NCBI RefSeq assembly: GCF_009708075.1
Contig: NZ_WMBT01000016.1
Location: 1 to 34,415, forward strand
Length of the DNA stretch: 34,415 bases
Source of the DNA: Paracoccus lichenicola
GTDB lineage: Bacteria > Pseudomonadota > Alphaproteobacteria > Rhodobacterales > Rhodobacteraceae
Direction of reading: 5' to 3'
Shown here: piece after piece, positions 7,831 through 15,675 of the stretch
Layout of the letters: each line of letters opens with the position of its first letter
Position numbering within the stretch: position 1 is the first letter of the stretch
Program-made: the position numbers and the translations under genes
The notes under the pieces: generated by a model
Database searches by the model: none
Told to the model about the DNA's origin: nothing
What the model saw: the letters and a program-made list of their open reading frames with translations, nothing else

Positions 7831-10080
7831 ATGAAACGACCGACCGGCACCCCGAAGCGCACGGGCCGCAGCCCCGTTGCCGACAAGCGCACGCCCCCGG
7901 CCGAGGCGAAACCGCAGGTCCGCCGCTACAAGGCGCCCCGGCGCGGCAATGTCGTGGTCCGCACCGTCGCGGGCACCGTGGGCCTGGTCTGGCGCATCCT
8001 CTGGGGGTCGGCCTGGCGCCTTGCCATGGTCATGGTCCTGATCGTGGGCGGCGCCACCGCCTATTTCTATGCCAGCCTGCCCGAACCCGAGGCGCTGTTC
8101 GACGCCCGCGCCCGCGGCTCCGTCACCATGCTGGACCAGGACGGCAAGGTCTTCGCCTGGCGCGGCGAGACCTATGGCGCCGTCACCGGCGACAAGATCG
8201 CCCCGGTCCTGAAGCAGGCCGTGATGGCGACCGAGGATCGGCGCTTCAACTGGCACTTGGGCGTCGATCCGGTCGGCATCGCCAGCGCCATCAAGATCAA
8301 CATGGCCGAAGGCCGCGGCCCGCTGGAGGGCAATGGCGGGTCCACCATCACCCAGCAGGTCGCGAAGCTTCTGTGCCTGGGCGACACCTTCGACCCGATC
8401 CGCTGGAAGAACGAGGCCGAGTTCGAGCAGGACTGCCGCGTCACCAGCCTGTGGCGCAAGATCAAGGAAGTCCCCTATTCCTTCGCGCTGGAAGCCAAGT
8501 ATTCCAAGGACGACATCCTCAGCATCTACATGAACCGCTCCTACATGGGCGGCGGCGCGCGCGGGTTCGAAGCGGCAAGCCAGCGGTATTTCAACAAGCC
8601 CGCCTCCGACGTGACCGCGTCCGAGGCCGCGATGCTGGCGGGCCTGTTGCAGGCCCCCAGCTATTTCGCGCCGACCGCGAACCTGAAGCGCAGCCAGGAA
8701 CGCGCCAATGTCGTCCTGGGCCTGATGGGCGAGGAAGGCTACCTGTCCGAGGAGGAGGTCGCCCAAGCCCGCGCCAACCCCGCGCGGCTGTCCCAGGCGG
8801 CCGCGGCGCGGGCGGGCGGTTACTTCGCCGACTGGGTGATGGAATCCGGTCCCGGCTTCCTGACCAGCGAAACGACCGAGGACGTGACGATCCGCACCAC
8901 CTTCGACCCGCGCATCCAGACGGCGGCGGAACGGGCGCTGAAGCGCATCTTCGACGAAAAGGTCAGCGACAACTCCAAGGCCGAGGCCGCGGTGGTCGTG
9001 ATGTCCGCCGACGGCGCCGTGCGCGCGATCATCGGCGGACGCGACACCACCGTGAACGGCGCCTTCAACCGCGCCGTTCAGGCCAAGCGCCAGACCGGGT
9101 CCTCCTTCAAGCCCTTCGTCTATGCCGCCGCCCTTGAGGCAGGCTACGGTCCCGGCGACCGGGTCGAGGACGGCCCGCTGACCATCCGCATCCCCGGCGG
9201 CAAGCCCTGGTCGCCCCAGAACTATACCCGCCGCTATTACGGCAACGTCACGCTGACCACCGCGCTGAAGCAGTCGCTGAACACCGCCACCATCCGCCTG
9301 CAGGAAACCGTGGGCCGCGACGCGGTGCGCCGCATCGCCCACGACTTCGGCATCGTCAGCAACCTGACCACCAGCCCCTCGCTGGGCCTTGGCGCGTCCG
9401 AGGCAACGCTGATGGAACTGACCGGCGCCTATGCGGGCATCCGCAACGGCGGCACCTCGGTCGCGCCCTATGGGCTGGTGGAACTGCGCATCGCGGGTGA
9501 CGACCAGCCGCTGATGGGCCAGGCGGGCGGGATGGGCGCGCGGGTCATCAGCCAGCGCGCGGCGGGCCAGCTGATCTACATGATGCAACAGGTGATCGAC
9601 AGCGGCACCGGCACCCGCGCCAAGCTGGGCAGCCGTCCCGTCGCGGGCAAGACCGGCACCACCAGCAGCTATCGCGACGCCTGGTTCGTGGGCTTTTCCG
9701 AACAGTATGTCGTGGGCGTCTGGATGGGCTATGACGACAACACGCCGCTGAAGGGCGTCACCGGCGGCGGCCTGCCCGCCGAGATCTGGCAGGCGGTCAT
9801 GTCCGACATCCACGAAGGGTTGCCGGAGCTGCCCCTGTCCACGGTGTCCCCCGACGGCAGCGGCATCCTGCTGTCGAACGAGGGCGCGCCGAGGGTCGTG
9901 ACCTCGGGGTCGGCGGACGATCCCCTGGCGGCGGCGCTTGCGGGGGCGGTCAATTCGGCCAATCCGGGCGGGGGCGCGCCGACCCAGGTGACGGCGCCGC
10001 AGATCCCGGGCGACAGCAGCACGGCGAGTTCGGACGATGCGCTGAGCCGGGCGTTGAACGGGATCCTGGGGGAGAATTAG
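7831..10080 (+). CDS. Class A penicillin-binding protein (glycosyltransferase/transpeptidase, PBP1A family)
   Basis: Bifunctional peptidoglycan synthase of 749 residues. A basic cytoplasmic N-terminus is followed by a membrane anchor at about 63-82. The GT51 domain has catalytic Glu135 in ATEDRRF and NGGSTITQQVAKL (168-180). The transpeptidase domain has Ser424-x-x-Lys427 (TGSSFKPF), SLN (482-484) and KTG at 607-609. The C-terminal 70 residues are a Gly/Ala/Ser-rich tail without a recognised domain. Between TQQVAKLL and LWRKIKEV is an extra segment of roughly 20 residues with Cys182 and Cys202, which could form a disulphide; most PBP1A proteins pass directly from one block to the other. ATG 7831 is chosen as the first ATG of the frame; its ribosome site is weak. 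Confidence 0.94.
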   Translation: MKRPTGTPKRTGRSPVADKRTPPAEAKPQVRRYKAPRRGNVVVRTVAGTVGLVWRILWGSAWRLAMVMVLIVGGATAYFYASLPEPEALFDARARGSVTMLDQDGKVFAWRGETYGAVTGDKIAPVLKQAVMATEDRRFNWHLGVDPVGIASAIKINMAEGRGPLEGNGGSTITQQVAKLLCLGDTFDPIRWKNEAEFEQDCRVTSLWRKIKEVPYSFALEAKYSKDDILSIYMNRSYMGGGARGFEAASQRYFNKPASDVTASEAAMLAGLLQAPSYFAPTANLKRSQERANVVLGLMGEEGYLSEEEVAQARANPARLSQAAAARAGGYFADWVMESGPGFLTSETTEDVTIRTTFDPRIQTAAERALKRIFDEKVSDNSKAEAAVVVMSADGAVRAIIGGRDTTVNGAFNRAVQAKRQTGSSFKPFVYAAALEAGYGPGDRVEDGPLTIRIPGGKPWSPQNYTRRYYGNVTLTTALKQSLNTATIRLQETVGRDAVRRIAHDFGIVSNLTTSPSLGLGASEATLMELTGAYAGIRNGGTSVAPYGLVELRIAGDDQPLMGQAGGMGARVISQRAAGQLIYMMQQVIDSGTGTRAKLGSRPVAGKTGTTSSYRDAWFVGFSEQYVVGVWMGYDDNTPLKGVTGGGLPAEIWQAVMSDIHEGLPELPLSTVSPDGSGILLSNEGAPRVVTSGSADDPLAAALAGAVNSANPGGGAPTQVTAPQIPGDSSTASSDDALSRALNGILGEN

Positions 10081-10129
10081 TTACTATGCACTGCAACCTT
10101 TGGGAGACTGCAAAGCCTTACCAATCCTG

Positions 10130-10146
10130 CTAAAGCATGACTTTAG
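10130..10146. promoter_or_regulatory. Inverted repeat in AT-rich RTX leader (1)
   Basis: CTAAAG (10130-10135) and CTTTAG (10141-10146) flank CATGA, 50 bp after the PBP stop. It may be a weak terminator of the PBP gene or a regulator site of the RTX gene. Confidence 0.35.
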
Positions 10147-10181
10147 TACTTTATCGTTGCCACGAACCACATTTTAATAGA

Positions 10182-10194
10182 ATAGAGACTCTAT
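10182..10194. promoter_or_regulatory. Palindrome in AT-rich RTX leader (2)
   Basis: ATAGAG-A-CTCTAT is a perfect 13-bp dyad 107 bp before the RTX start, in a region of only about 35-45% GC. It is a candidate operator; no known regulator site was recognised. Confidence 0.4.
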
Positions 10195-10242
10195 GCTATG
10201 AAGTTGATAGGGTTGCAGCGACTAACCTTACTTCTGTCTTGG

Positions 10243-10261
10243 TAAGCTAAGTTTTAGCTTA
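10243..10261. promoter_or_regulatory. Palindrome close to the RTX start (3)
   Basis: TAAGCTAA-GTT-TTAGCTTA is a perfect 8-bp dyad with a 3-bp spacer; allowing one bulge it extends with GG/CC on the outside. It ends 40 bp before the RTX ATG, a position suited to a repressor operator or a 5'UTR stem. Confidence 0.5.
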
Positions 10262-10301
10262 TCCGCGTCATCCTATTTGCGGAACTTGAAGGTGTCAGTA
10301 G

Positions 10302-12410
10302 ATGTCTAGTACTCCACAGATCGATCTTACCAATTTGCGCCTCCCGACGAAAATTGACCTTTCTGCAGGAAATACTTTAGTTTCTTATTCCGCCGAAGTG
10401 GAAGCAATTTGGGGAATTGAGTCGGTTATTATATGGTTCGATAGGGATCTGAGGTATAATTTTTCTTTTTCTGATAGTTCAAGCCCCTACTATAATTATA
10501 ATCTTTTAATTGTATCCGATAGCTATCATGACAATGCAGAAGACGCAAGTGTTACCACGAGCCGGTTCCATCATTCTACAAATACCAACGGTGATGTAGA
10601 TATCGTTGAGGTTGTGGTCAAAGATAAAGCTGGTTACGAGCGCACTTACACAACGGACGAACTTCGCGAGTTGGGATTCGATACGTCATTTGAAATAGTA
10701 GGCGGTTTGAATTTTGTTCCGACAACCTATGCAATGCTTTCTGTTCCCGACGTAATTAACCTTCGCGAAGGTGAGGGTCTTGCCGTTACTCTCAGCTTCC
10801 TGGGGCTGACCAGCCATAGTGCAAGCTGGACCTACTATACGACCACTCAGGGCGGAACCGCTGGAGCCGCCGACATAGGCGCACTATCCGGCAGCGGTTC
10901 TTTCTACGTCAGCAGCACTTTCCCAACGACCGAACAGGATTTCTTCACCGTATCGGCTGCCCGAGATGGCATGAAGGAAGGCACAGAAACCGCCTATCTG
11001 GTCGTGGACCTGGGGTATAGCTCTGTCAGCTTCCAAGACGGCGGCAGCCTGAAGGTCATCGAAATCCGCATCCTTGACGATAACCTGACCACCGGCGGCA
11101 CCGGGAACGACATCCTTCGCGGCACAAGCGCGGCCGAGGTTCTGACGGGCGGCGCGGGTAACGACATCTACCATCTGACCCCCGGCGACCAGGTGGTCGA
11201 ACTGGCGAGTGGCGGCACCGATACCGTCAACGCCAGCTTCACCCACATCTTGGCCGGAAATGTCGAGAACCTGATCCTGACCGGCAACGCCGCGATCAAC
11301 GGGATCGGCAACCTGCTGGCCAACCGCCTGACCGGGAACGAGGCGGCGAACCAGTTGGTGGGCGGCTTGGGGATGGACAGCCTGTTCGGGAACGGCGGCA
11401 ACGACACCCTGTCGGGCGGCACCGATGGCGACCTGCTCGACGGCGGGATCGGGAACGACTGGCTGGATGGCGGCGCGGGCGCCGATACCCTGCGCGGCGG
11501 GACCGGCGATGATGTCTATGTCCTGGACAGCACGGCGGACGTGATTTCCGAATACTGGAACCAGGGCACCGATACGGTCCGCGCCTCGATGGGCGCAACC
11601 CTGGGCGTTCAGGTGGAAAACCTGGTCCTGCTGGGCACGGCCAATCTTTGGGGGACGGGCAACACCCTGCACAACGTCCTGACCGGCAATGCGGGCGCGA
11701 ACAGCCTGGATGGCGGGGCGGGCAACGATACGCTGGCGGGCGGCGAGGGCGGCGACTGGCTGAACGGCGGCGCGGGCATCGACCTGCTGCGCGGCGGGGC
11801 AGGCAACGACACCTATGTCCTCGACAACCCCGGCGACCTGGTGGCCGAGGCGGCGGGCCAGGGCACCGACACCGTGCGGTCAAGCGTAACCGTCCAGCTG
11901 TCGGCCAATGTCGAAAACCTGATCCTGACAGGGAATGCCGCCATCAACGGGACGGGCAATGCGCTGAACAACAGCCTGACCGGCAATGCGGCGGCCAACC
12001 AGCTTGTCGCGGGCGGTGGAAACGACATCCTGAACGGAGCCGCTGGCCAGGACATGCTGACTGGCGGGACCGGAACGGACGTGCTGTCGGGCGGCTTGGA
12101 CGCCGCGCGCGACGTGTTCGTCTTCAACGCCCTGTCGGACAGCACCGGGGGCGCGGGCCGCGACCGCATCCTGGACCTGCGCAGCGGCGTGGACGACATC
12201 GACCTGCGCGCCCTGGACGCGAATACGCGGATCGCCGGCAATCAGGCCTTCGACTTCTCGGGTGCGGCGGCCGACGCCAATGCGGTCTGGTATGTCAAGG
12301 CGGGCGCGAACCTGATCGTCCGCGCCGATGTCAACGGCGACCGTGTGGCGGATTTCGAGGTCGCCGTCATGGGCCAGGCTGGCCTTGGCGCGAGCGACTT
12401 CCTGCTGTGA
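10302..12410 (+). CDS. RTX (hemolysin-type calcium-binding) secreted protein with Ig-like and Calx-beta-like N-terminal domains
   Basis: A 702-residue protein with no Sec signal, as expected for type I secretion. Residues 8-135 look like the immunoglobulin-like module often found in alphaproteobacterial RTX proteins (GIESVIIWFDRDL ... ELRELGFDTS). Residues 145-262 resemble a Calx-beta domain (NLREGEGLAVTLSF ... RDGMKEGTETAYLVV). From 265 to about 610 are RTX nonapeptides (GGxGxDxL), in four blocks separated by three copies of a roughly 50-residue spacer module. The C-terminal 90 residues resemble the serralysin-type C-terminal region and end SDFLL, a typical type I secretion terminus. No catalytic domain is visible, so an adhesin, matrix or surface-layer role is likelier than an enzyme. 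The first 165 codons are 30-45% GC while the repeats exceed 65%. AAGG lies about 10 bp before the ATG. Secretion is probably by the exporter at 13924-17177. Confidence 0.88.
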   Translation: MSSTPQIDLTNLRLPTKIDLSAGNTLVSYSAEVEAIWGIESVIIWFDRDLRYNFSFSDSSSPYYNYNLLIVSDSYHDNAEDASVTTSRFHHSTNTNGDVDIVEVVVKDKAGYERTYTTDELRELGFDTSFEIVGGLNFVPTTYAMLSVPDVINLREGEGLAVTLSFLGLTSHSASWTYYTTTQGGTAGAADIGALSGSGSFYVSSTFPTTEQDFFTVSAARDGMKEGTETAYLVVDLGYSSVSFQDGGSLKVIEIRILDDNLTTGGTGNDILRGTSAAEVLTGGAGNDIYHLTPGDQVVELASGGTDTVNASFTHILAGNVENLILTGNAAINGIGNLLANRLTGNEAANQLVGGLGMDSLFGNGGNDTLSGGTDGDLLDGGIGNDWLDGGAGADTLRGGTGDDVYVLDSTADVISEYWNQGTDTVRASMGATLGVQVENLVLLGTANLWGTGNTLHNVLTGNAGANSLDGGAGNDTLAGGEGGDWLNGGAGIDLLRGGAGNDTYVLDNPGDLVAEAAGQGTDTVRSSVTVQLSANVENLILTGNAAINGTGNALNNSLTGNAAANQLVAGGGNDILNGAAGQDMLTGGTGTDVLSGGLDAARDVFVFNALSDSTGGAGRDRILDLRSGVDDIDLRALDANTRIAGNQAFDFSGAAADANAVWYVKAGANLIVRADVNGDRVADFEVAVMGQAGLGASDFLL
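11214..12005 (+). repeat. Three-fold GTDTV...NVENL...GN..AN.L module in the RTX protein
   Basis: Codons 305-355, 422-470 and 521-568 encode related modules starting GTDTV and containing VENLILTGNAAINGTGN (copy 2 is VENLVLLGTANLWGTGN), then LTGNxxANxL. They alternate with calcium-binding nonapeptide blocks at a period of about 100-117 residues. Copies 1 and 3 are closer to each other than either is to copy 2, suggesting unequal duplication. Confidence 0.8.
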
Positions 12411-12426
12411 TCCCCTCGCAGGCGGC

Positions 12427-13023
12427 CTACCCCGCCGCTTGCAAATCCGCCGTCAGTGCCGCCAGATCCCCCCGCCGCGCGGTCAGCATCGCGCTGATCT
12501 CGGCACGTTCGCTGGCCAGCATGTTCACGCCCTCGATGATGATGTTGAAGAACCTGTCCTGGCCCGACTTGTTCGACACGTGCCATTCGACCTCCATCGG
12601 GGCGCGGCCGTTCAGATAGGCGACCGAGGTGACGGCGTAGAAGCTTTTCAGCGGGCGCGCGCCCGTCACCTCGATCCTGGAGCCGACGAACTCGCGGAAC
12701 CGCTTGCCGTATTTGCGGCCGATATAGCCCTGGAAGGCCCGGGTATAGCCCGCCAGCGCCGCCGGATCGGCCTGCCGCGCGGCGGGACCAAGGGCGGATC
12801 GGGCGATCACGTCCACATCGGCATAGCGCACGAAGATCGATTCGAAATCGCGATACATCTGCGCCGGGGGCTGGCCCGAGTTGATGACCCGGTAAACCTC
12901 GCCCAGGGCGGTGTCGATCAGCGCGCGGGCCTGACCGGCATCCAGGGACCAGCCGCGCACCGGCGCCAGCGTCAGCGCCGCGGCGCCCAGCAGCGTCAGG
13001 AAGCCGCGCCGGTCATTCGGCAT
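12427..13023 (-). CDS. mlaC: MlaC/Ttg2D-family phospholipid-binding periplasmic protein
   Basis: A 198-residue periplasmic lipid shuttle of the Mla system, which returns misplaced phospholipid from the outer to the inner membrane. The N-terminus MPNDRRGFLTLLGAAAL has the twin-arginine pattern (RRGFL) followed by a hydrophobic stretch, so Tat export is likely, unlike the Sec export of E. coli MlaC. The body shows family features: YRVINSGQPPAQ, FVRYADVDVIARSALG, YTRAFQGYIGRKYGKRF and VEWHVSNKSGQDRFFNI. The ATG at 13023 lies inside the end of mlaA (11-bp overlap), indicating coupling. The mlaFED transporter genes are not in the window. The stop is 16 bp from the convergent RTX stop. Confidence 0.9.
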   Translation of the reverse strand: MPNDRRGFLTLLGAAALTLAPVRGWSLDAGQARALIDTALGEVYRVINSGQPPAQMYRDFESIFVRYADVDVIARSALGPAARQADPAALAGYTRAFQGYIGRKYGKRFREFVGSRIEVTGARPLKSFYAVTSVAYLNGRAPMEVEWHVSNKSGQDRFFNIIIEGVNMLASERAEISAMLTARRGDLAALTADLQAAG

Positions 13024-13789
13024 AAGGGTCGATGGCACCGCCTGCTGCAGCCTCGGCATATGGGTCAATCTCGGTTCCCCCTTCGTTCAGTTCGTGGCGG
13101 CGGTGCATCAGATAGATCAGCCGCAGTTGCGCATAGCTATCCGCACTGTCCTGCAGGACGCTATCCACCGTGTCGTCGAAACGCGCCCGATCACCGGCTT
13201 TTGAGGCCGCGCGTAGGCCAAAAGCCGCCCATGCCGCATCGCGGTTCAGGACATGATACAGGGGGTCGATGACCAGATCCACGACCTTGCCCGCCGCATC
13301 CCGCTGGGTCGATGGCCCCAGGACCGGCAGTTCCAGATAGGCGCCCTCGGGCACGCCCCAGACGGCCAGCGTCTCGCCGAAATCGGTGTCATGCTCGGGC
13401 AGGCCGAAGTCGCGGCCGGCCGGGTCGAACAGGCCACCCATTCCCAGCGTCGTGTTGACGGCAAAGCGGAAAAAATTCTTGATCGCGGGTTCTGGACGGC
13501 CTTGCAGCAGGCTGTTCGCGACCTTGCCGGGCAGCGACAGGTTGGCGCCTGCGTTGATCACCGGATCCATCGCGCCCGGCCCGCCCGCCGCATCGTCCCC
13601 GCCCGATGCCAGCCGGGCGACCGGCCCGATCACGCGGGCGTCCACGGCCTTGTTGAAGACATGGACGCGGCGATTTTGCGCCTCGAAGGGGTCGTTGACT
13701 TGGATGCCGTCCTGCATCACAGGCTTCGACGCGCAACCCGCCAAGGCCAGGAAAAGGGCCAGCGGGGCGGCAAGGGACAAGGGGCGCAA
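13013..13789 (-). CDS. mlaA: MlaA (VacJ) outer-membrane lipoprotein
   Basis: Outer-membrane component of the Mla lipid-asymmetry pathway, which collects phospholipid and hands it to MlaC. It has a lipoprotein signal with lipobox LAGC (LSLAAPLALFLALAGCASKP) and the family core VNDPFEAQNRRVHVFNKAVD, FFRFAVNTTLGMGGLFD, FGETLAVWGVPEGAYLELP and GPSTQRDAAGKVVD. A TTG at 13789 is taken as the start because AGGAG lies 5 bp upstream and the signal peptide begins right after it; no ATG lies suitably near. The C-terminus repeats IDPYAE twice. It is the first gene of mlaA-mlaC, divergent from the secretion ABC gene 134 bp away. Confidence 0.9.
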   Translation of the reverse strand: MRPLSLAAPLALFLALAGCASKPVMQDGIQVNDPFEAQNRRVHVFNKAVDARVIGPVARLASGGDDAAGGPGAMDPVINAGANLSLPGKVANSLLQGRPEPAIKNFFRFAVNTTLGMGGLFDPAGRDFGLPEHDTDFGETLAVWGVPEGAYLELPVLGPSTQRDAAGKVVDLVIDPLYHVLNRDAAWAAFGLRAASKAGDRARFDDTVDSVLQDSADSYAQLRLIYLMHRRHELNEGGTEIDPYAEAAAGGAIDPYAE

Positions 13790-13923
13790 AGGATCTCCTA
13801 ACCTTTTGGACGTAGGACGGGTATAGGAATCTCTCAGGATTCGGGTCGCGGCACGTGGCTTCGGAATACTGGTGCGCAGGTCCGGCAGCAAGGCCGCCGG
13901 GCAGACGACAAGGAATGTGACAG

Positions 13924-15675
13924 ATGAGCAGACCGCCTGTTTTCCAGGATGGAGCAAAGGAATTGCGCAGCGCGCGCGCCGCGGGGCTGCCGCTGTTCGG
14001 GGCGGTCGCGCTGTTTTCCGCCGTGGTGAACATGCTGATGCTGACCGGGCCGCTGTTCATGCTGCAGGTCTATGACCGCGTGCTGGCCTCGCGCTCGGTC
14101 GAGACGCTGACGGCGCTGTTCGTGCTGGTGGTGTTCCTGTTCCTGTTGATGGGCTTCATCGACTTCATCCGCACCCGCGTGATGCAGCGGATCGCCGCCC
14201 GCTTCCAGGACCGGATGGAAGGGCGCGTCTTCACCGCCGCCCTGCGCGAGGGGGCGATTTCGGGCGACGAATCGGCGGCCGCGGCCAGCGGGATGCGCGA
14301 CCTGGACGCAGTCCAGCGGCTGATCGCCTCGCCCGTGCTGCTGGCGGCCTTCGACCTGCCCTGGGCGCCGCTGTTCCTGGCTGCCGTCTATATCTTTCAT
14401 CCGCTGCTGGGCGTGGTGGCGACGGTGGGCGGGGCGATCCTTGTTCTCACGACGATGGCCAACCGGTCGCTGACCAAGGTGCCCCTGCAACAGTCGAACG
14501 TCGCGTCGGCGCAGGCGCAGCGCATGGCGGATCTGTATCGCGACGAGGGCGAGGTGATCGGCGCCCTGGGGATGCGCAGCGCCACCTATGCCCGCTGGCG
14601 CAAGGCGAGGTCCGAGGCGCAGGACCAGGCGGTGCGCGGCGCCGACCTGTCGTCGGGCTTCACGGTCTTTTCCAAGAGCTTCCGGTTGTTCCTGCAAAGC
14701 GCGATGCTGGCCGCGGGTGCCTGGCTGGTGCTGCGACAGGCGGTGACGCCCGGCGCGATGATCGCCAGTTCCATCATGATGGGCCGGGCGCTTGCCCCGG
14801 TCGAACAGCTTGTCGGCGGCTGGCCCGCCGTGCAGACCGCGCAGGATGCCTGGGACCGGCTGGCCCGGCTGCTGTCGCGCCAGCCCGCGCAGGTCACGCA
14901 CACCCCCCTGCCCCGCCCCGAGGCCACGATCGAGGTGCGCCAGCTGTCCGTCGCGCCTCCGGGGCAGAACGTGGCGACGGTGCGCGGCCTGTCGTTCAGT
15001 CTGGCACCGGGCCAGGCGCTTGGCGTGATCGGGCCTTCGGGGGCGGGCAAGTCCACGCTGGCCCGCGCGCTGATCGGGGCCTGGCCGGTCGGCGCGGGGT
15101 CGATCCGCCTGGGGGGCGCGACGCTGGACCAGTACGACCCGGACGTGCTGGGCAACCTGATCGGCTATCTGCCCCAGCAGGTGACGCTGTTCGACGGCAC
15201 CATCGCCGAGAACATCGCCCGGCTTGCGCCCGAACCCGACCCGGCCCGCGTGGTGCGCGCGGCGCAGGCGGCGGCGGCGCATCAGATGATCCTGGATCTG
15301 CCGCAGGGCTATGACACGCGGATCAGCCAGGCGGCGGGGCGCCTGTCGGGGGGGCAGATCCAGCGGATCGGGCTGGCCCGCGCGCTTTATCCCGACCCGG
15401 TGCTGCTGGTCCTGGACGAGCCGAACTCGAACCTGGACAACGAAGGCTCGATGGCGCTGAACGCGGCGATACGCCGGGTCAAGGCGCAGAACGGCTGCGT
15501 CATCATCATGGCGCACCGGCCCGCCGCCATCAACGAATGCGAACTGCTGCTGGTCATGGAACAGGGCATCCGCCGGGCCTTCGGGCCGCGCGACAAGGTG
15601 CTGCAGGAAATGGTGCAGAATTCGCAGCAGATCCTGAAATCGCAGGAAACCGGCCGCACGGGGGGCGTGTCATGA
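13924..15675 (+). CDS. Type I secretion ABC transporter (PrtD/AprD family)
   Basis: Inner-membrane ATPase/permease of 583 residues that exports unfolded RTX-type substrates. The N-terminal half has about six membrane helices, beginning LPLFGAVALFSAVVNMLML, and the family signature GPLFMLQVYDRVLASRS. The C-terminal half is the ATPase: Walker A GPSGAGKST (370-378), signature LSGGQ (474-478), Walker B LLVLDEP (494-500) and the switch His in AHRP. There is no N-terminal C39 peptidase or C39-like domain, which places it with protease/lipase exporters rather than HlyB. AAGGA precedes the ATG. The stop overlaps the next gene as ATGA. The likely substrate is the RTX protein at 10302; no TolC-like outer-membrane factor is in the window. 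Confidence 0.94.
   Translation: MSRPPVFQDGAKELRSARAAGLPLFGAVALFSAVVNMLMLTGPLFMLQVYDRVLASRSVETLTALFVLVVFLFLLMGFIDFIRTRVMQRIAARFQDRMEGRVFTAALREGAISGDESAAAASGMRDLDAVQRLIASPVLLAAFDLPWAPLFLAAVYIFHPLLGVVATVGGAILVLTTMANRSLTKVPLQQSNVASAQAQRMADLYRDEGEVIGALGMRSATYARWRKARSEAQDQAVRGADLSSGFTVFSKSFRLFLQSAMLAAGAWLVLRQAVTPGAMIASSIMMGRALAPVEQLVGGWPAVQTAQDAWDRLARLLSRQPAQVTHTPLPRPEATIEVRQLSVAPPGQNVATVRGLSFSLAPGQALGVIGPSGAGKSTLARALIGAWPVGAGSIRLGGATLDQYDPDVLGNLIGYLPQQVTLFDGTIAENIARLAPEPDPARVVRAAQAAAAHQMILDLPQGYDTRISQAAGRLSGGQIQRIGLARALYPDPVLLVLDEPNSNLDNEGSMALNAAIRRVKAQNGCVIIMAHRPAAINECELLLVMEQGIRRAFGPRDKVLQEMVQNSQQILKSQETGRTGGVS

Noticed and set aside
7660..9813. A 717-codon open frame antisense to the PBP gene
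   Set aside because: It is a mirror effect of high GC3 codon usage; the PBP motifs on the plus strand are unambiguous and the antisense protein is low-complexity and resembles nothing.
11090..12110. Tandem DNA repeats that might suggest a CRISPR or satellite array
   Set aside because: They are in-frame RTX nonapeptide and spacer-module codons of a protein gene, with no unique spacers.
13834..15516. A 560-codon open frame antisense to the secretion ABC gene
   Set aside because: Walker and signature motifs prove the plus-strand gene; the antisense sequence is Arg/His/Gln-rich noise.
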